64,000 bases of DNA from Gilliamella sp. B3022 (GCF_028751545.1 NZ_CP071867.1:2143306-2207305); one strand, 5' to 3'. Positions 1-12,748 are shown, counted from the first letter of the stretch. The notes: generated by a model not told the origin, from the sequence alone. Numbers and translations are program-made.

Positions 1-343
1 AAACTTTGACTAATTGCCAATCAGCAAGTGAGATGGGTTTAATTGAGAGAATGCTCATAATAAGGCCTATTTTATAGTAATGGAATCTAGAATCAGTATT
101 GCCAGAAATTAACTTATTAAGAGTTTATATAAATACGAGAAAAATAACAATAAAATCAATAAATAATATTTTAACGAAAAATTATTATACATTGTTTTAA
201 TTAATGTTATTTATCACAATTTAAAATATCAGATGATTATTAAAATTTGTCTCACTTATATTATTGAGTTTATTGATTTTATGTATAAGTTAATGCAAAA
301 TGAACCATTAGATGACAAATTAGTTATATTGGAGGCAATAAGC
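1..343. other. Gene-free leader region upstream of ilvI
   Basis: AT-rich stretch with no convincing gene. An upstream extension of the ilvI frame opens at 233 but lacks a ribosome binding site and adds residues that IlvI proteins do not have, so it is probably leader. No leader-peptide attenuator with a run of Leu/Val/Ile codons and a terminator was seen. The left part may belong to an intergenic region cut by the window edge. Confidence 0.5.
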
Positions 344-2062
344 ATGGCAAAATTGTCAGGTGCGGAGATGGTCATTCAATCTTTGATTGATCAAGGAGTA
401 AAACAAATATTTGGTTATCCTGGAGGAAGTGTTCTTGATATCTATGATGCAATTCACACACTGGGTGGAATTGAACATATTTTAGTTCGTCATGAACAAG
501 CTGCTGTGCATATGGCGGATGGTTATGCTAGATCAACGGGTGATGTTGGTGTAGTTTTGGTTACATCAGGTCCTGGCGCAACTAATACAATAACTGGGAT
601 TGCCACCGCATATATGGATTCAGTGCCATTGGTAATTTTGTCCGGTCAAGTAGCCAGTAATCTTATCGGTAATGATGCTTTTCAAGAATGCGATATGGTT
701 GGTATTTCACGTCCAATTGTTAAACATAGTTTTCTAATCAAAAATAGCAAAGATATTCCTGAAACTATAAAAAAAGCGTTTTATATCGCATCGACAGGTA
801 GACCTGGACCGGTAGTGGTTGATTTACCGAAAGATATTGTTAACCCTGCTAATAAATATCATTATCATTATCCTGAAAAAGTATTAATGCGTTCGTATAA
901 TCCAACTATTCAGGGTCATAAACAACAGATCAAAAAAGCGTTAACAACTTTATTGTCCGCTAAAAAGCCCGTGTTATTTGTAGGTGGTGGTGTAATTAGT
1001 GCTGATGCGAGCTATGAAATTAAAACGCTAACAGAAAAATTAAATTTACCTGTAGCTTCAACACTAATGGGTATTAGTGCTTTTCCTGGAACAGATAAGC
1101 ATTTTTTAGGGATGATCGGTATGCATGGAGTATATGAAGCCAATATGGCGATGCATAATGCAGATGTGATTGTTGCTATCGGTGCACGTTTTGATGATCG
1201 TACGACCAATAATGTTGAAAAATATTGTCCAAAAGCCAAAATCATCCATATTGATATCGATCCTACCTCAATATCCAAAACAATACAGGCAACGATTCCG
1301 GTTGTTGGTGATGCCAAAGTTGTTCTTGAAATCCTATTATCTATGTTAGATGAATCAAATATTGACCGTGATCTTGATGCTTTAATTGATTGGTGGAAAC
1401 AAATTGAACATTGGCGTGCACGTCACTGCTTAGCCTATAATCACGAAGGTCAAAATATCAAACCTCAAGAAGCCATCGAAGTATTGTATAAATTGACTAA
1501 AGGTAATGCCTATGTGACAACCGATGTGGGTCAACACCAAATGTTCACTGCACTTTATTACCCATTTGATAAACCGCGTCACTTTATTACATCTGGTGGG
1601 TTGGGTACCATGGGCTTTGGCTTACCAGCAGCTCTGGGCGTTAAATTGGCTTTTCCGAATAAAACTGTTGTTTGCGTGACTGGTGATGGTAGTATTCAAA
1701 TGAACATCCAAGAACTTTCAACCGCACTTCAATATGGCTTGCCTGTGTTGGTATTGAATCTTAATAATCGCTTTTTAGGTATGGTTAAACAGTGGCAAGA
1801 TATGATTTATGCTGGTCGTCACTCATGTTCTTATATGGAGTCTTTACCTGATTTTGCCAAAATTGCCGAAGCTTACGGTCATGTTGGTATAGTAATATCT
1901 AAGCGTGAAGAACTCGAACCAAAACTTAAACAAGCGTTAGCAATTAAAAATCGTTTGGTCTTTTTGGATGTCATGACAGATGCTACAGAACATGTGTATC
2001 CAATGCAAATACGTGGTGGTGCAATGAACGAAATGTGGCTTAGTAAAACGGAGAGAACCTAA
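344..2062 (+). CDS. ilvI: Acetolactate synthase 3 large (catalytic) subunit
   Basis: Catalytic subunit of acetohydroxyacid synthase III. It condenses two pyruvates to acetolactate, or pyruvate with 2-oxobutyrate, at the first common step of valine, leucine and isoleucine synthesis. The start at 344 is chosen because GGAGG lies 8 bases upstream and the resulting 572 aa matches enterobacterial IlvI (574 aa); the open frame extends to 233 without support. Visible motifs: the catalytic Glu in [10 protein letters not shown] (about residue 51) and the thiamine-diphosphate motif beginning GDGSIQMN (about 447) and ending in NLNNR. The C-terminus MWLSKTERT is typical of the family. The stop overlaps the ilvH start (TAATG), so the two subunits are translationally coupled. 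Confidence 0.97.
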   Translation: MAKLSGAEMVIQSLIDQGVKQIFGYPGGSVLDIYDAIHTLGGIEHILVRHEQAAVHMADGYARSTGDVGVVLVTSGPGATNTITGIATAYMDSVPLVILSGQVASNLIGNDAFQECDMVGISRPIVKHSFLIKNSKDIPETIKKAFYIASTGRPGPVVVDLPKDIVNPANKYHYHYPEKVLMRSYNPTIQGHKQQIKKALTTLLSAKKPVLFVGGGVISADASYEIKTLTEKLNLPVASTLMGISAFPGTDKHFLGMIGMHGVYEANMAMHNADVIVAIGARFDDRTTNNVEKYCPKAKIIHIDIDPTSISKTIQATIPVVGDAKVVLEILLSMLDESNIDRDLDALIDWWKQIEHWRARHCLAYNHEGQNIKPQEAIEVLYKLTKGNAYVTTDVGQHQMFTALYYPFDKPRHFITSGGLGTMGFGLPAALGVKLAFPNKTVVCVTGDGSIQMNIQELSTALQYGLPVLVLNLNNRFLGMVKQWQDMIYAGRHSCSYMESLPDFAKIAEAYGHVGIVISKREELEPKLKQALAIKNRLVFLDVMTDATEHVYPMQIRGGAMNEMWLSKTERT

Positions 2063-2556
2063 TGCGTTATATTTTATCAATTTTAACAGAAAATGAGCCA
2101 GGCGCATTGTCACGTATTATTGGTTTGTTTTCACAACGTGGCTTCAATATTGAAACGATTACTACCGCACCAACTGAAGATCCAACAATGCATCGCATGA
2201 CTATACAAACCACTGGCGATGAACATGTGCTTGAACAGATTCAAAAACAATTGCATAAATTAGTCAATGTGTATCGGGTGAATGATTTAACCGTAGGTCC
2301 ACATGTTGAACGCGAAATCATGTTAGTAAAAGTGGCCGCTAAAAATTCTGATGTACGTGAAGAAGTTAAACGCTGCGTAGAGATTTTTCGAGGTTCGATT
2401 GTTGATGTAACTGCTACACATTATATTGTGCAATTATCTGGCACGAGCGAAAAATTAGACTCGTTTTTAGCCTCAGTTCGTGAAACATGCAATATTGTCG
2501 AAATTGTCCGTTCGGGTATTATTGGTCTATCACGCAGTGAAAAAACGGTTAAGTAA
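2062..2556 (+). CDS. ilvH: Acetolactate synthase 3 small (regulatory) subunit
   Basis: Regulatory subunit that stabilises IlvI and, in the family, confers valine feedback inhibition. The protein is 164 aa, as expected for IlvH (163 in E. coli). An N-terminal ACT domain starts at residue 2 with the [12 protein letters not shown] pattern of the valine-binding site, followed by the C-terminal ALS_ss_C-like domain ending near IGLSRSEK. It overlaps the ilvI stop by one base and is followed 18 bases later by a strong intrinsic terminator, so ilvIH forms a closed two-gene operon. Confidence 0.97.
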   Translation: MRYILSILTENEPGALSRIIGLFSQRGFNIETITTAPTEDPTMHRMTIQTTGDEHVLEQIQKQLHKLVNVYRVNDLTVGPHVEREIMLVKVAAKNSDVREEVKRCVEIFRGSIVDVTATHYIVQLSGTSEKLDSFLASVRETCNIVEIVRSGIIGLSRSEKTVK

Positions 2557-2574
2557 ATGTGTGATTTAATTTAC

Positions 2575-2596
2575 AGGCGCATCAAGCGCCTTTTTT
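2575..2596 (+). terminator. Intrinsic terminator of ilvIH
   Basis: Perfect 6-bp stem AGGCGC/GCGCCT with a 5-base loop, followed by a run of six T. It lies just after ilvH. Confidence 0.9.
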
Positions 2597-2851
2597 ACCT
2601 ATGGATGATAAGTTAACTATTAAAATTAATAAAAATTCCAAAATGGTGGCTTAGAACTGTGGTTTCGGGCTTCTGTCACTGTTGAATGAAATAGATCCTT
2701 ATTCAATAATAGGATAAATAACTAATTATTCAATAAATATTATAACGGAGCTTATCTTTACTAATCTAAACAATTTTCATAACCCGTTATCATGTCCGCA
2801 AATTCTTTACGAGCAAAATGATGAACTTATTTATTGAGCTTAATTATTCAA

Positions 2852-2880
2852 TTGTGAGCTAAGACAGATTCTGTTATACT
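2852..2880 (+). promoter_or_regulatory. Sigma70-type promoter for pyrG-eno
   Basis: -35 TTGTGA (2852-2857), a 17-base spacer, and an extended -10 TGTTATACT whose hexamer is 2875-2880. The match is good and the start would give a pyrG leader of about 87 bases. Confidence 0.6.
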
Positions 2881-2952
2881 AACTTCCCGTCTGATTCCAC
2901 ATATATTGCAGTCATTTTATAGTTTAAAATCGATGCAATGTTATTCAATTAA

Positions 2953-4611
<1,659 letters not shown>

Positions 4612-4632
4612 TTTTTGGATTAACATTAGTAA

Positions 4633-5961
<1,329 letters not shown>

Positions 5962-5994
5962 TTATTTTCAATAAATTAATTATTTACTTTATAG

Positions 5995-6022
5995 AAAAAC
6001 GGTGACCAGTTCACCGTTTTTT
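5995..6022 (+). terminator. Intrinsic terminator of pyrG-eno
   Basis: Stem AAAAACGGTGA/TCACCGTTTTTT with loop CCAGT, followed by further T-rich sequence. The A and T flanks also pair, so it may act in both directions. Confidence 0.93.
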
Positions 6023-6192
6023 ATTTTTTTTTAATTAAGTGTTTTATTCGGATCAGTTGCACCAACTTAGGTTGTGTTGTAACCTTGTTGTCCGATTCTT
6101 ATGAATTTTTATTAATATTTCATTATTGTTTATTAATTTATTCATCCTATAAATATTTAATAAAATAACTTATTGATTTAATTTTTCTGCTT

Positions 6193-7137
6193 ATGAATAA
6201 TATTACGAATATGTCCCAGCCTAAAAGTAAGTGGCAACTGTTTTTCTGGCTTTGTACAGGTAAACTTCCGCTTAATGAACTGTGGCTAAAATCGACTTAT
6301 CGTTTCAAATTTTTTTTTAGAACTTTATTTTTAAGTCCGATCACATTCAAATTATTGGATAAATTAAGACAGTATCCATTACTGGGTTATTATTTTTCAT
6401 GCCAAACCAATTTACCCTGTAAATTACAACGTCCTTATTTAGCTTCTTGTTTAAGTCAACAAGAGCGTTTTGAGGCATTAGCCTATCATTATGACTTTTT
6501 AGCTAAGTATCCTGATAGCATGACGAAAGCCTTTTATAATCCGAATCTCGCTTTTGTATTGGCTGATGTTAAGGTAAAAAACGATGCTAACATCAAAATT
6601 GCTATTCAAGCACGCAATAAGTTTGCTCGCGAAGGTGAAATTAGTCTGTATTTTTATGATAATGATGGCATTGATTTGGCTACGATAACTTTTACGGTAA
6701 TGCAATATCAACAAAAAACAACACTTTTTATTGCTGGGCTACAAGGTACAGGCCATCATGATGCTCGTATTAGAGTACAACAAGCAACAAAACAGTGTTA
6801 TGGACTGTTTCCTAAACGTGTTGTATTAGAAGCAGCCTTAGTGATTGCGCGTTATTTTAATCTTGAGCAAATAGTGGCTGTGGGTAACAAAACGCATATT
6901 TACAACAATTGGCGCTATAATAGCCGACAAGAACGCATTTTATCGGATTACGATGATTTTTGGTTAACTATTGATGGTAAGCAAGATAGTCATGGTTTAT
7001 TTATATTACCAAATCAAATCTATCGAAAATCATTAGATGAAATCGCCAGTAAAAAACGATCAGAATATCGCAATCGTTATGCTCTATTGGATCAACTGGA
7101 AAACAGTATCACAGAGAATTTGGCTTTATTAAAATAA
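6193..7137 (+). CDS. VirK/YbjX family protein (DUF535)
   Basis: A 314-aa protein of the DUF535 family, which includes E. coli YbjX and the VirK proteins linked to envelope stress and virulence; the biochemical function is not known. Family features visible are the FIAGLQGTG motif near residue 180, the basic helix with KQCYGLFPKRVVLEA, and the SDYDDFW motif near residue 255. There is no signal peptide and no clear ribosome site; an alternative start at residue 7 exists. The next gene is lysO; the E. coli homologues ybjX and ybjE also lie near each other, which supports the identification. Confidence 0.85.
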   Translation: MNNITNMSQPKSKWQLFFWLCTGKLPLNELWLKSTYRFKFFFRTLFLSPITFKLLDKLRQYPLLGYYFSCQTNLPCKLQRPYLASCLSQQERFEALAYHYDFLAKYPDSMTKAFYNPNLAFVLADVKVKNDANIKIAIQARNKFAREGEISLYFYDNDGIDLATITFTVMQYQQKTTLFIAGLQGTGHHDARIRVQQATKQCYGLFPKRVVLEAALVIARYFNLEQIVAVGNKTHIYNNWRYNSRQERILSDYDDFWLTIDGKQDSHGLFILPNQIYRKSLDEIASKKRSEYRNRYALLDQLENSITENLALLK

Positions 7138-7336
7138 AAGTGAGCTTTATTTGTTATTAACAATATTGCTGTATTAAAGTATATAAAACTGTCGTTTGTA
7201 AACGGTGTTTGCAAGCGACACGCAAAATCGACTTTTCTTATATAGCTAGGCTAATTAAATTAAACCAATTGTCGATTTTATCGAAAGCTCAATATAATTA
7301 AGATAATAACTAAATCACATAGTCAGGGAATAAACA

Positions 7337-8248
7337 ATGTATTTTGGTCTTTTGATCGCATTTATACCATTGTGCTTGGGTTATTTAATTACCTTTAAAG
7401 ATCAACAATGGATAATCAAAATTAACAAAGTCCTTAGCTGGATGGTTTATTTTATTCTGTTTCTAATGGGATCGGAATTAGCTCATCTTGATAATCTCAA
7501 AGATAATTTACAAACCATCTTATTTTATGCTGGCGTCTTATTTGTTTGTACTTTTGGTAGTAATTTTATTTTTTTAATGTTATTTGACATCCTCCTACCT
7601 TGGCAAACCAGTCACACTAAACAAAATATTGGTTCACGCTTCAAAATGATTTTCGAATCTTTACAGGTGTGTATCGCTTTAATTCTAGGTTTTATTGCTG
7701 GTTTAATTCCTCTATTTATCTGGCAATTCAACGAAGATATCACTAAAATAGTATTGTGTTTTTTACTTTTATTAGTCGGGATTCAATTACGAAGTAATAA
7801 TATTTCTTTAAAGCAAATCTTGCTCAGTAAAGTCGGGTTAGCTACAACAATAGTGGTAATAATAAGTACATTTTTAGGTGGTATTATCGCTGCATTAATA
7901 TTTGGTCAACCCAGTCGCGTTGGATTAGCCATGTCATCAGGGTTTGGTTGGTATTCACTTTCTGGACTATTAATGACGCAAGCGCATGGTGCAATCATTG
8001 GTAGCGCTACTTTTTTGAACGACATCTTACGCGAATTGTGCGCCATCATCTTAATTCCCAGCTTAATAAAACGTTATAAACTTACTGCACTTGGTTTATG
8101 TGGAGCCACCTCTATGGATTTTACCTTACCGATGCTACAAAAAGGTGCTGGTATAATGATTGTTCCTTCTGCAATTGTGCAAGGATTTTTATTAACCATA
8201 ATTATGCCAATATTTATGACATTATTTAATTATGGCTACTTTTTTTAG
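7337..8248 (+). CDS. lysO: L-lysine exporter LysO (YbjE family)
   Basis: Inner-membrane lysine exporter family (DUF340). The 303 aa match E. coli LysO (YbjE) in length, with about eight hydrophobic segments. Conserved stretches include VGIQLRSNN, the ASGFGWYSLSG-type loop near residue 205, NDILRELCAI, and the GLCGATSMDFTLP signature near residue 255. AGGGA lies 8 bases before the ATG. I looked for a lysine riboswitch in the 200-base leader and found none. In E. coli the gene is controlled by ArgP; that cannot be judged from this sequence. Confidence 0.92.
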   Translation: MYFGLLIAFIPLCLGYLITFKDQQWIIKINKVLSWMVYFILFLMGSELAHLDNLKDNLQTILFYAGVLFVCTFGSNFIFLMLFDILLPWQTSHTKQNIGSRFKMIFESLQVCIALILGFIAGLIPLFIWQFNEDITKIVLCFLLLLVGIQLRSNNISLKQILLSKVGLATTIVVIISTFLGGIIAALIFGQPSRVGLAMSSGFGWYSLSGLLMTQAHGAIIGSATFLNDILRELCAIILIPSLIKRYKLTALGLCGATSMDFTLPMLQKGAGIMIVPSAIVQGFLLTIIMPIFMTLFNYGYFF

Positions 8249-8554
8249 TAACGAGTAATAAGTTGTGATCAAAGTTTGATTGAATGCTTTACTTTTGTTT
8301 GGTTATAAAACTTATGATCACGCGATTTAATAACGTATTACTCTGCTTTTATTCTTCTTTATTAAAATATTTAAGCCATTTAACCCGTCTCTAATTTAAT
8401 ATTTTTTGATCGTCGTCTTTCATTTAACCGTAAATCCTCATCATTTTTATATTTAGATCTCAGTCACAAATTTCATAAAAAATAATTTTCTCTAATTTTT
8501 TACTCTATATAATTGAACAAAAGATTAACAATCAATCATTTGTTCGGAGTGGTT
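8249..8554. other. lysO-dhaM intergenic region
   Basis: 306 bases without a gene. The left part has an imperfect inverted repeat (GAGTAATA near 8252 with TATTACTC near 8336, and GTGATC with GATCAC inside) that may form a weak terminator for lysO. The right end holds the dha promoter and operator candidate. Confidence 0.45.
8508..8545 (+). promoter_or_regulatory. dha operon promoter (-10) and probable operator
   Basis: A perfect TATAAT at 8508-8513 runs into an inverted repeat GAACAAA (8515-8521) / TTTGTTC (8539-8545) that would straddle the transcription start, ten bases before the dhaM ATG. The -35 is weak. The SorC-type regulator at the end of the gene cluster is the obvious candidate to bind here; that link is inference. 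Confidence 0.45.
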
Positions 8555-8938
8555 ATGGTAAGTATCATATTAGTGTCACACAGTAAAAAAATCACTGATG
8601 GTCTTAAAGAAATGATTGAAGACATGGTGGATTCTACGGGTGATGTGAGAATTTTTTCAGCAGGCGGAACGGAAGATGGTCGAATGGGAACCGATTCAAT
8701 TGCAATTTATAACATCATTAAACAATGCTCAAATCATCGTAATATTTTAATCTTTGCCGATATTGGTAGTGCCATATTAAGTGCTGAAACGGCCATTGAC
8801 CTTATAGAAAACGAATCACTAAAAAATAGAGTGATATTGGTTGATGCTCCTTTAGTCGAAGGTGCTTTTGTCGCATCAATTCAAGCTATGGTTGATAACG
8901 ATGTTGAAGGGATTTTAGCTGAATTACAAAATATTTAA
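8555..8938 (+). CDS. dhaM: PTS-dependent dihydroxyacetone kinase phosphotransferase subunit DhaM (EIIA domain only)
   Basis: A 127-aa mannose-type EIIA domain that receives phosphate from HPr and passes it to ADP held in DhaL. His9 in VSHSKK is the expected phosphorylation site; DIGSAILSAETAIDLI and the APLVEGAF stretch are DhaM signatures. It lacks the HPr and EI-like domains fused to E. coli DhaM and instead resembles the short DhaM of Firmicutes. The start at 8555 is preferred over the open frame from 8513 because of GGAG five bases upstream and because homology begins here. It is the first gene of the dha operon. Confidence 0.9.
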   Translation: MVSIILVSHSKKITDGLKEMIEDMVDSTGDVRIFSAGGTEDGRMGTDSIAIYNIIKQCSNHRNILIFADIGSAILSAETAIDLIENESLKNRVILVDAPLVEGAFVASIQAMVDNDVEGILAELQNI

Positions 8939-8941
8939 TAA

Positions 8942-9436
8942 GTGAAAATTGAGATGAAATTTTTTCGAAGTTTTGTTGGTTATTGTATTGCAGGAATGAT
9001 CGTCATGGCGGTTTGGTCTCAACTCGGAACTTACGGTATTTTTGGCGGATATTTGGCTGCAATTATTATTATTGGACCAATGTGGTATATGAATCATTAC
9101 ATCAATTTAACCGGTAATGAAGATGATGCGGCTTTTGTTGATATGGGATTAGCCATTTCAATTTGTGGCATCATGCGAGACACCTTTATCCAAGGAGGAG
9201 CTGCTTTTGCCACTTCTTTACCCACGATAGTATTCGTTATTTTTGGTGCAACTTTAGGTGGAATTACAGCCGCTTATATTGAAAAGGATATGGCAAAGAA
9301 AAAGGAATTTACCAATGAAAATCCAAGAGAGCCTGGTTTGAGGCGTTCTGATTTTGAAAAATTAAAGGAAACAAAAGAAAAGATTTTGCGTAGCAAACAA
9401 ATTAAAGTTTTTCAAAAAAAGAAAAAACTGGATTAA
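8942..9436 (+). CDS. Small membrane protein of the dha operon, putative glycerol transporter subunit (larger)
   Basis: A 164-aa protein with four hydrophobic segments (about residues 9-28, 33-50, 67-85 and 90-112) and a strongly charged Lys-rich C-terminal tail after residue 115. Gene order dhaM-this-small partner-dhaK-dhaL matches the Listeria dha operon, whose two small membrane proteins are labelled putative glycerol transporter subunits (Lin0368-type). Transport of glycerol or dihydroxyacetone is inferred from context, not shown. The start is uncertain: GTG at 8942 or ATG at 8954, neither with a strong ribosome site. Confidence 0.7.
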   Translation: MKIEMKFFRSFVGYCIAGMIVMAVWSQLGTYGIFGGYLAAIIIIGPMWYMNHYINLTGNEDDAAFVDMGLAISICGIMRDTFIQGGAAFATSLPTIVFVIFGATLGGITAAYIEKDMAKKKEFTNENPREPGLRRSDFEKLKETKEKILRSKQIKVFQKKKKLD

Positions 9437-9449
9437 GGAGTCAATAATT

Positions 9450-9794
9450 ATGCCTATAAAACTTGCGATAGCTACTGTGATTGGTGCTTTTATTTTTCCA
9501 TTCGTGATACGCATGGCATGGGGAAGGATGGTAGATAATTGGGGACCTATTGGTGGATGGATGGCAGCAGCCTTCATTGTTGGTACAGTTTGGTGTATTA
9601 ATCATGGCATTACAACACCAATGATTACTCAAAGTGGTTCGGTATGGGTTGATCAAGGGTTAGCTGCTGGAATCGGTGTATGGGTGGCTTCAGCTTTAAC
9701 GGGCGGCAGCAAACTTAAATCAGCTAAAAATGTAGTGGCAGCTGTGAGCGCTGGTATTGTTGGCGGATATATATTGTCACTTTTCCTTGTTTGA
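9450..9794 (+). CDS. Lin0368-type small membrane protein, putative glycerol transporter subunit (smaller)
   Basis: 114 aa, almost entirely hydrophobic, with about four membrane segments and a short hydrophilic WVDQGLAAG loop that resembles FVDMGLAIS in the preceding gene. The two proteins share the layout of W-x-x-NH followed by VD-x-GLA, so they are probably diverged paralogues acting as a pair. AAGGAG lies 10 bases before the ATG. It sits between dhaM and dhaK, and its stop is 45 bases before the dhaK start. Function is inferred from the operon. Confidence 0.72.
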   Translation: MPIKLAIATVIGAFIFPFVIRMAWGRMVDNWGPIGGWMAAAFIVGTVWCINHGITTPMITQSGSVWVDQGLAAGIGVWVASALTGGSKLKSAKNVVAAVSAGIVGGYILSLFLV

Positions 9795-9838
9795 TTAGTG
9801 ATGCAGTAAATATTGGAAGGATGGTTAGAGGTAACACT

Positions 9839-10837
9839 ATGAAAAGGTTAATTAATGATGGTTATGATGTTGTTGAAGAGATGTTAGAAGGCTATTGTCT
9901 GGCACACAGCAACTATGTTGAACTTAAACAAAATTGCGATCGAGTAGTGGTAAGTAAACATATGAGTTCTGAACCCCGAGTAAGAGTAATTATTGGTGGT
10001 GGTTCAGGACATGAACCAGCGTTTTTAGGATACGTTGGTAAAGATTTTGCAGATGCAGCTGCGGTTGGTAATGTAAATACGTCCCCTTCTCCTGAATATT
10101 GTTATGAAGCTGTCAAAGCCGTTGATTGTGGAAAGGGATGCCTTTTCGTGTATGGTAATTACGCCGGTGATGTAATGAATTTTGATATGGGCGCAGAATT
10201 AGCGGCTGAAGAGGGGATTCGCGTTGAAACTGTTATCGTGACGGACGATATCTATTCCTCACAAAATGTTGACGAACGGCGAGGGGTAGCTGGTGATGTG
10301 TTCGTTTTCAAAATTGCAGCCAGTGCTGCGGCTAAAGGGTATGAATTAGATAAAGTTAAGAAGCTTGCTGAAAAAGCCAACGCGAATACTTATTCTATGG
10401 GTGTTGCATTATCTTCTTGTACATTGCCCGTTACAGGTGAAGTAATTTTTGATATGCGTGACGGTGATATGGAAGTCGGAATGGGTATTCATGGTGAACC
10501 TGGCATTGAAAGAACTAAGCTTAAAAGTGCCGATATTGTAGTAAGTCAATTAATCGAACATCTTTTACAAGAACCAAAACTACAAACTGGTGATGAAGTT
10601 CAATTGCTGATTAATGGATTAGGCGGTTTGGCGTTAATGGATCAATATATCTGTTATCGAAAAGCTCATAAATTACTCGAACAAATAGGGATAAAGATTT
10701 ATAAACCTCTTGTAGGTAATTATGTCACTTCTATGGATATGGTCGGGATGTCAATTTCAATTATTAAACTTGATGATGAGTTGAAAGAACTATTAAGCCA
10801 TCCTTGCGATACACCTTATTTCAAGATTGCCTATTAA
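9839..10837 (+). CDS. dhaK: Dihydroxyacetone kinase subunit DhaK
   Basis: Binds dihydroxyacetone covalently through a hemiaminal to a His and presents it for phosphorylation by DhaL-ATP. From the chosen start the protein is 332 aa. The substrate His is His218 in GIHGEPGI, and GGGSGHEPAF near residue 53 is the other family signature. The start at 9839 (MKRLIND) is preferred over TTG 9791 and ATG 9821: AGAGG sits 7 bases upstream and DhaK proteins begin with this motif. It lies in the dha operon before dhaL, 17 bases apart. Confidence 0.94.
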   Translation: MKRLINDGYDVVEEMLEGYCLAHSNYVELKQNCDRVVVSKHMSSEPRVRVIIGGGSGHEPAFLGYVGKDFADAAAVGNVNTSPSPEYCYEAVKAVDCGKGCLFVYGNYAGDVMNFDMGAELAAEEGIRVETVIVTDDIYSSQNVDERRGVAGDVFVFKIAASAAAKGYELDKVKKLAEKANANTYSMGVALSSCTLPVTGEVIFDMRDGDMEVGMGIHGEPGIERTKLKSADIVVSQLIEHLLQEPKLQTGDEVQLLINGLGGLALMDQYICYRKAHKLLEQIGIKIYKPLVGNYVTSMDMVGMSISIIKLDDELKELLSHPCDTPYFKIAY

Positions 10838-10854
10838 TTATCTAGGAGAAAAAA

Positions 10855-11511
10855 ATGAGTGCTTTGGAACTGACTAAATCCTACTTTATTGAGACCTTTA
10901 AAAAAATTGCTGATATGGCAGAACAAAATCGTGATCATTTAAGTCAATTAGACTCAGATATTGGTGATGGTGATCACGGTATCAATCTTACCATTGGCTT
11001 TCGTGAAGTTTCAAAGCAACTTGACATGTTATCGGATACAACGGCGGATATCGCAGAATTGATGAAAAAAATTGGCATGATTTTATTAAGTAAGGTTGGC
11101 GGAGCATCAGGACCATTATATGGAAGTTTTTTTATGAAAATGGCTAACCATACTGTTGGAAAACAAGCAGTAACATTTAAAGAATTTTGCCAAATGTATC
11201 AAGATGGCGTTGAAGCCGTACAAATGCGTGGGAAAGCCGAACTCAATGATAAAACTATGATCGATGCACTCATTCCAGGGCTTAATGTATTAAAAAGATA
11301 TCAGGAAGAGGATGATCCGATTAAAACATTAGAGACTTGCATTAGTGAAATGAAAAAAGGCTCGGACAATACTATTGATCTAATTGCTAAAAAAGGTCGG
11401 TCAATGCGATTAGGTGAAAGGGCAATTGGTCATAGGGACGCAGGATCTGAATCAGCATGGATGATAATGAATGAATTTTTACAGCAATTAAAACTAGAGA
11501 AGTCATTCTAG
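10855..11511 (+). CDS. dhaL: Dihydroxyacetone kinase ADP-binding subunit DhaL
   Basis: All-helical nucleotide-binding subunit that carries ADP permanently, is rephosphorylated by DhaM and transfers phosphate to DhaK-bound dihydroxyacetone. The Mg-binding aspartates are visible in DSDIGDGDHG (Asp33, 35, 38 and 40), and GGASGPLYGSFF and GHRDAGSES are conserved nucleotide-site segments. At 218 aa it is of normal length. An AGGAG ribosome site lies upstream. Glycerol dehydrogenase follows after 68 bases with no terminator between. Confidence 0.94.
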   Translation: MSALELTKSYFIETFKKIADMAEQNRDHLSQLDSDIGDGDHGINLTIGFREVSKQLDMLSDTTADIAELMKKIGMILLSKVGGASGPLYGSFFMKMANHTVGKQAVTFKEFCQMYQDGVEAVQMRGKAELNDKTMIDALIPGLNVLKRYQEEDDPIKTLETCISEMKKGSDNTIDLIAKKGRSMRLGERAIGHRDAGSESAWMIMNEFLQQLKLEKSF

Positions 11512-11579
11512 AGAAGTAAATTAGTTATTATTTATTAATAATTAATTGGTTAGTGATGTGTTTATACGAGGAAATCAAT

Positions 11580-12692
11580 ATGGATAAGGTTTTTGTAAGC
11601 CCTAACAGATATGTACAAGGTAAAGATCTACTTACACGTGCTGATGCATATATCAAACCTTTTGGCACTAATTTTTTAATACTAGCAGATAAAAACATTT
11701 GGAATATTGCTGCTAATTTACTCGCCGATTCATTACAAAAAACCGGACTAAACATTACCAAAGCTGTTTTTAATGGCGAATGTTCAATGGTAGAAATTAA
11801 TCGATTACTTGAAGAGTATAAATCTAAAAAGTTTGATGCAATTATTGGTGTCGGTGGGGGTAAAACCTTAGATACGGCTAAAGCGCTGGCAGCAAAATAT
11901 AACATACCCAAAGTGTGTGTACCGACAACTGCATCAACCGATGCGCCTACTGCGAAAGTTTCTGTTGTGTATACTGAAGAGGGGGTTTTTGATTTCTTAT
12001 GGCACCATTATAAAAATCCAGACTTAGTACTAGTTGATACAAGAGTTATTGCTCATGCTCCAGTAAGATCATTAAAATCGGGTATTGCTGATGGATTGGC
12101 AACTTGGGTTGAAGCGAGAACCTCTATACGCAGTTGCCATAAGACAGATGCCGGAGGGATTGCTACCATAGCAGGAGAAGCAATTGCAAGAGAATGTGAA
12201 AAAACAATTTTTGAATACGCATTGTTAGCTGTTGAAGCCAATGAACAAAAATTAGTAACACCAGCATTAGAAGCTGTAATAGAGGCCAACACTTTACTAA
12301 GTGGTTTGGGATTTGAAAATGGGGGATTAGGTGCTGCTCATGCTATTCATAATGGCTTTACTGCTGTACCAGGTGATGTACATCATTTAACCCATGGTGA
12401 AAAAGTAGCTTATGGAACCATTGCTCAACTTGTTTTAGAAGGTCGTCCAATTGATGAACTTGAGCGATATATGGATTTATATATCAAGCTTGGTTTACCC
12501 ATTACGTTAGAAGAAGTGCATTTAGATAAAATTACCGAAGAAGAGTTTCAACTCATTGGGAAAAAAGCCATTGATCCGGTTGAAACTATTCATAGCCTAC
12601 CTTTTGAAGTTACTGCTGATGATGTTATTCAAGCTATCAAAGCGACCGATTACCATGTTAAAAGTTATAAAAAACGTTTAGGCATTAAATAA
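11580..12692 (+). CDS. gldA: Glycerol dehydrogenase (NAD+)
   Basis: Iron-type alcohol dehydrogenase family enzyme that oxidises glycerol to dihydroxyacetone, the substrate of the DhaKLM kinase encoded just upstream. The NAD-binding GVGGGKTLDTAKA lies near residue 93. Zinc ligands are an Asp in GIADGLATW and His residues in GAAHAIHNG and HLTHGEKV. The start at 11580 has GAGG 8 bases upstream and gives 370 aa (E. coli 367); the frame is open from 11553 without support. It is the last gene before a strong terminator. Confidence 0.94.
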   Translation: MDKVFVSPNRYVQGKDLLTRADAYIKPFGTNFLILADKNIWNIAANLLADSLQKTGLNITKAVFNGECSMVEINRLLEEYKSKKFDAIIGVGGGKTLDTAKALAAKYNIPKVCVPTTASTDAPTAKVSVVYTEEGVFDFLWHHYKNPDLVLVDTRVIAHAPVRSLKSGIADGLATWVEARTSIRSCHKTDAGGIATIAGEAIARECEKTIFEYALLAVEANEQKLVTPALEAVIEANTLLSGLGFENGGLGAAHAIHNGFTAVPGDVHHLTHGEKVAYGTIAQLVLEGRPIDELERYMDLYIKLGLPITLEEVHLDKITEEEFQLIGKKAIDPVETIHSLPFEVTADDVIQAIKATDYHVKSYKKRLGIK

Positions 12693-12702
12693 AATTGCAA
12701 TA

Positions 12703-12748
12703 ACACTTTGTTCTTGAAAGGATAAAATTCGAGAATAAAGTGTTTTTT
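12703..12748 (+). terminator. Intrinsic terminator after gldA
   Basis: AACACTTT pairs with AAAGTGTT, extended inward by TTCTTG/CGAGAA with a G-U pair, then a T run. It separates dhaM-gldA from the tpiA-sorC pair, which must have its own promoter or depend on read-through. Confidence 0.8.

Noticed and set aside
233-343. N-terminal extension of IlvI
   Set aside because: No ribosome site, and the extension lacks family similarity; GGAGG before ATG 344 fixes the start.
1012-1317. Minus-strand ORF inside ilvI
   Set aside because: Antisense shadow of a strongly conserved gene.
7138-7336. Lysine riboswitch before lysO
   Set aside because: None of the conserved L-box segments is visible in the leader.
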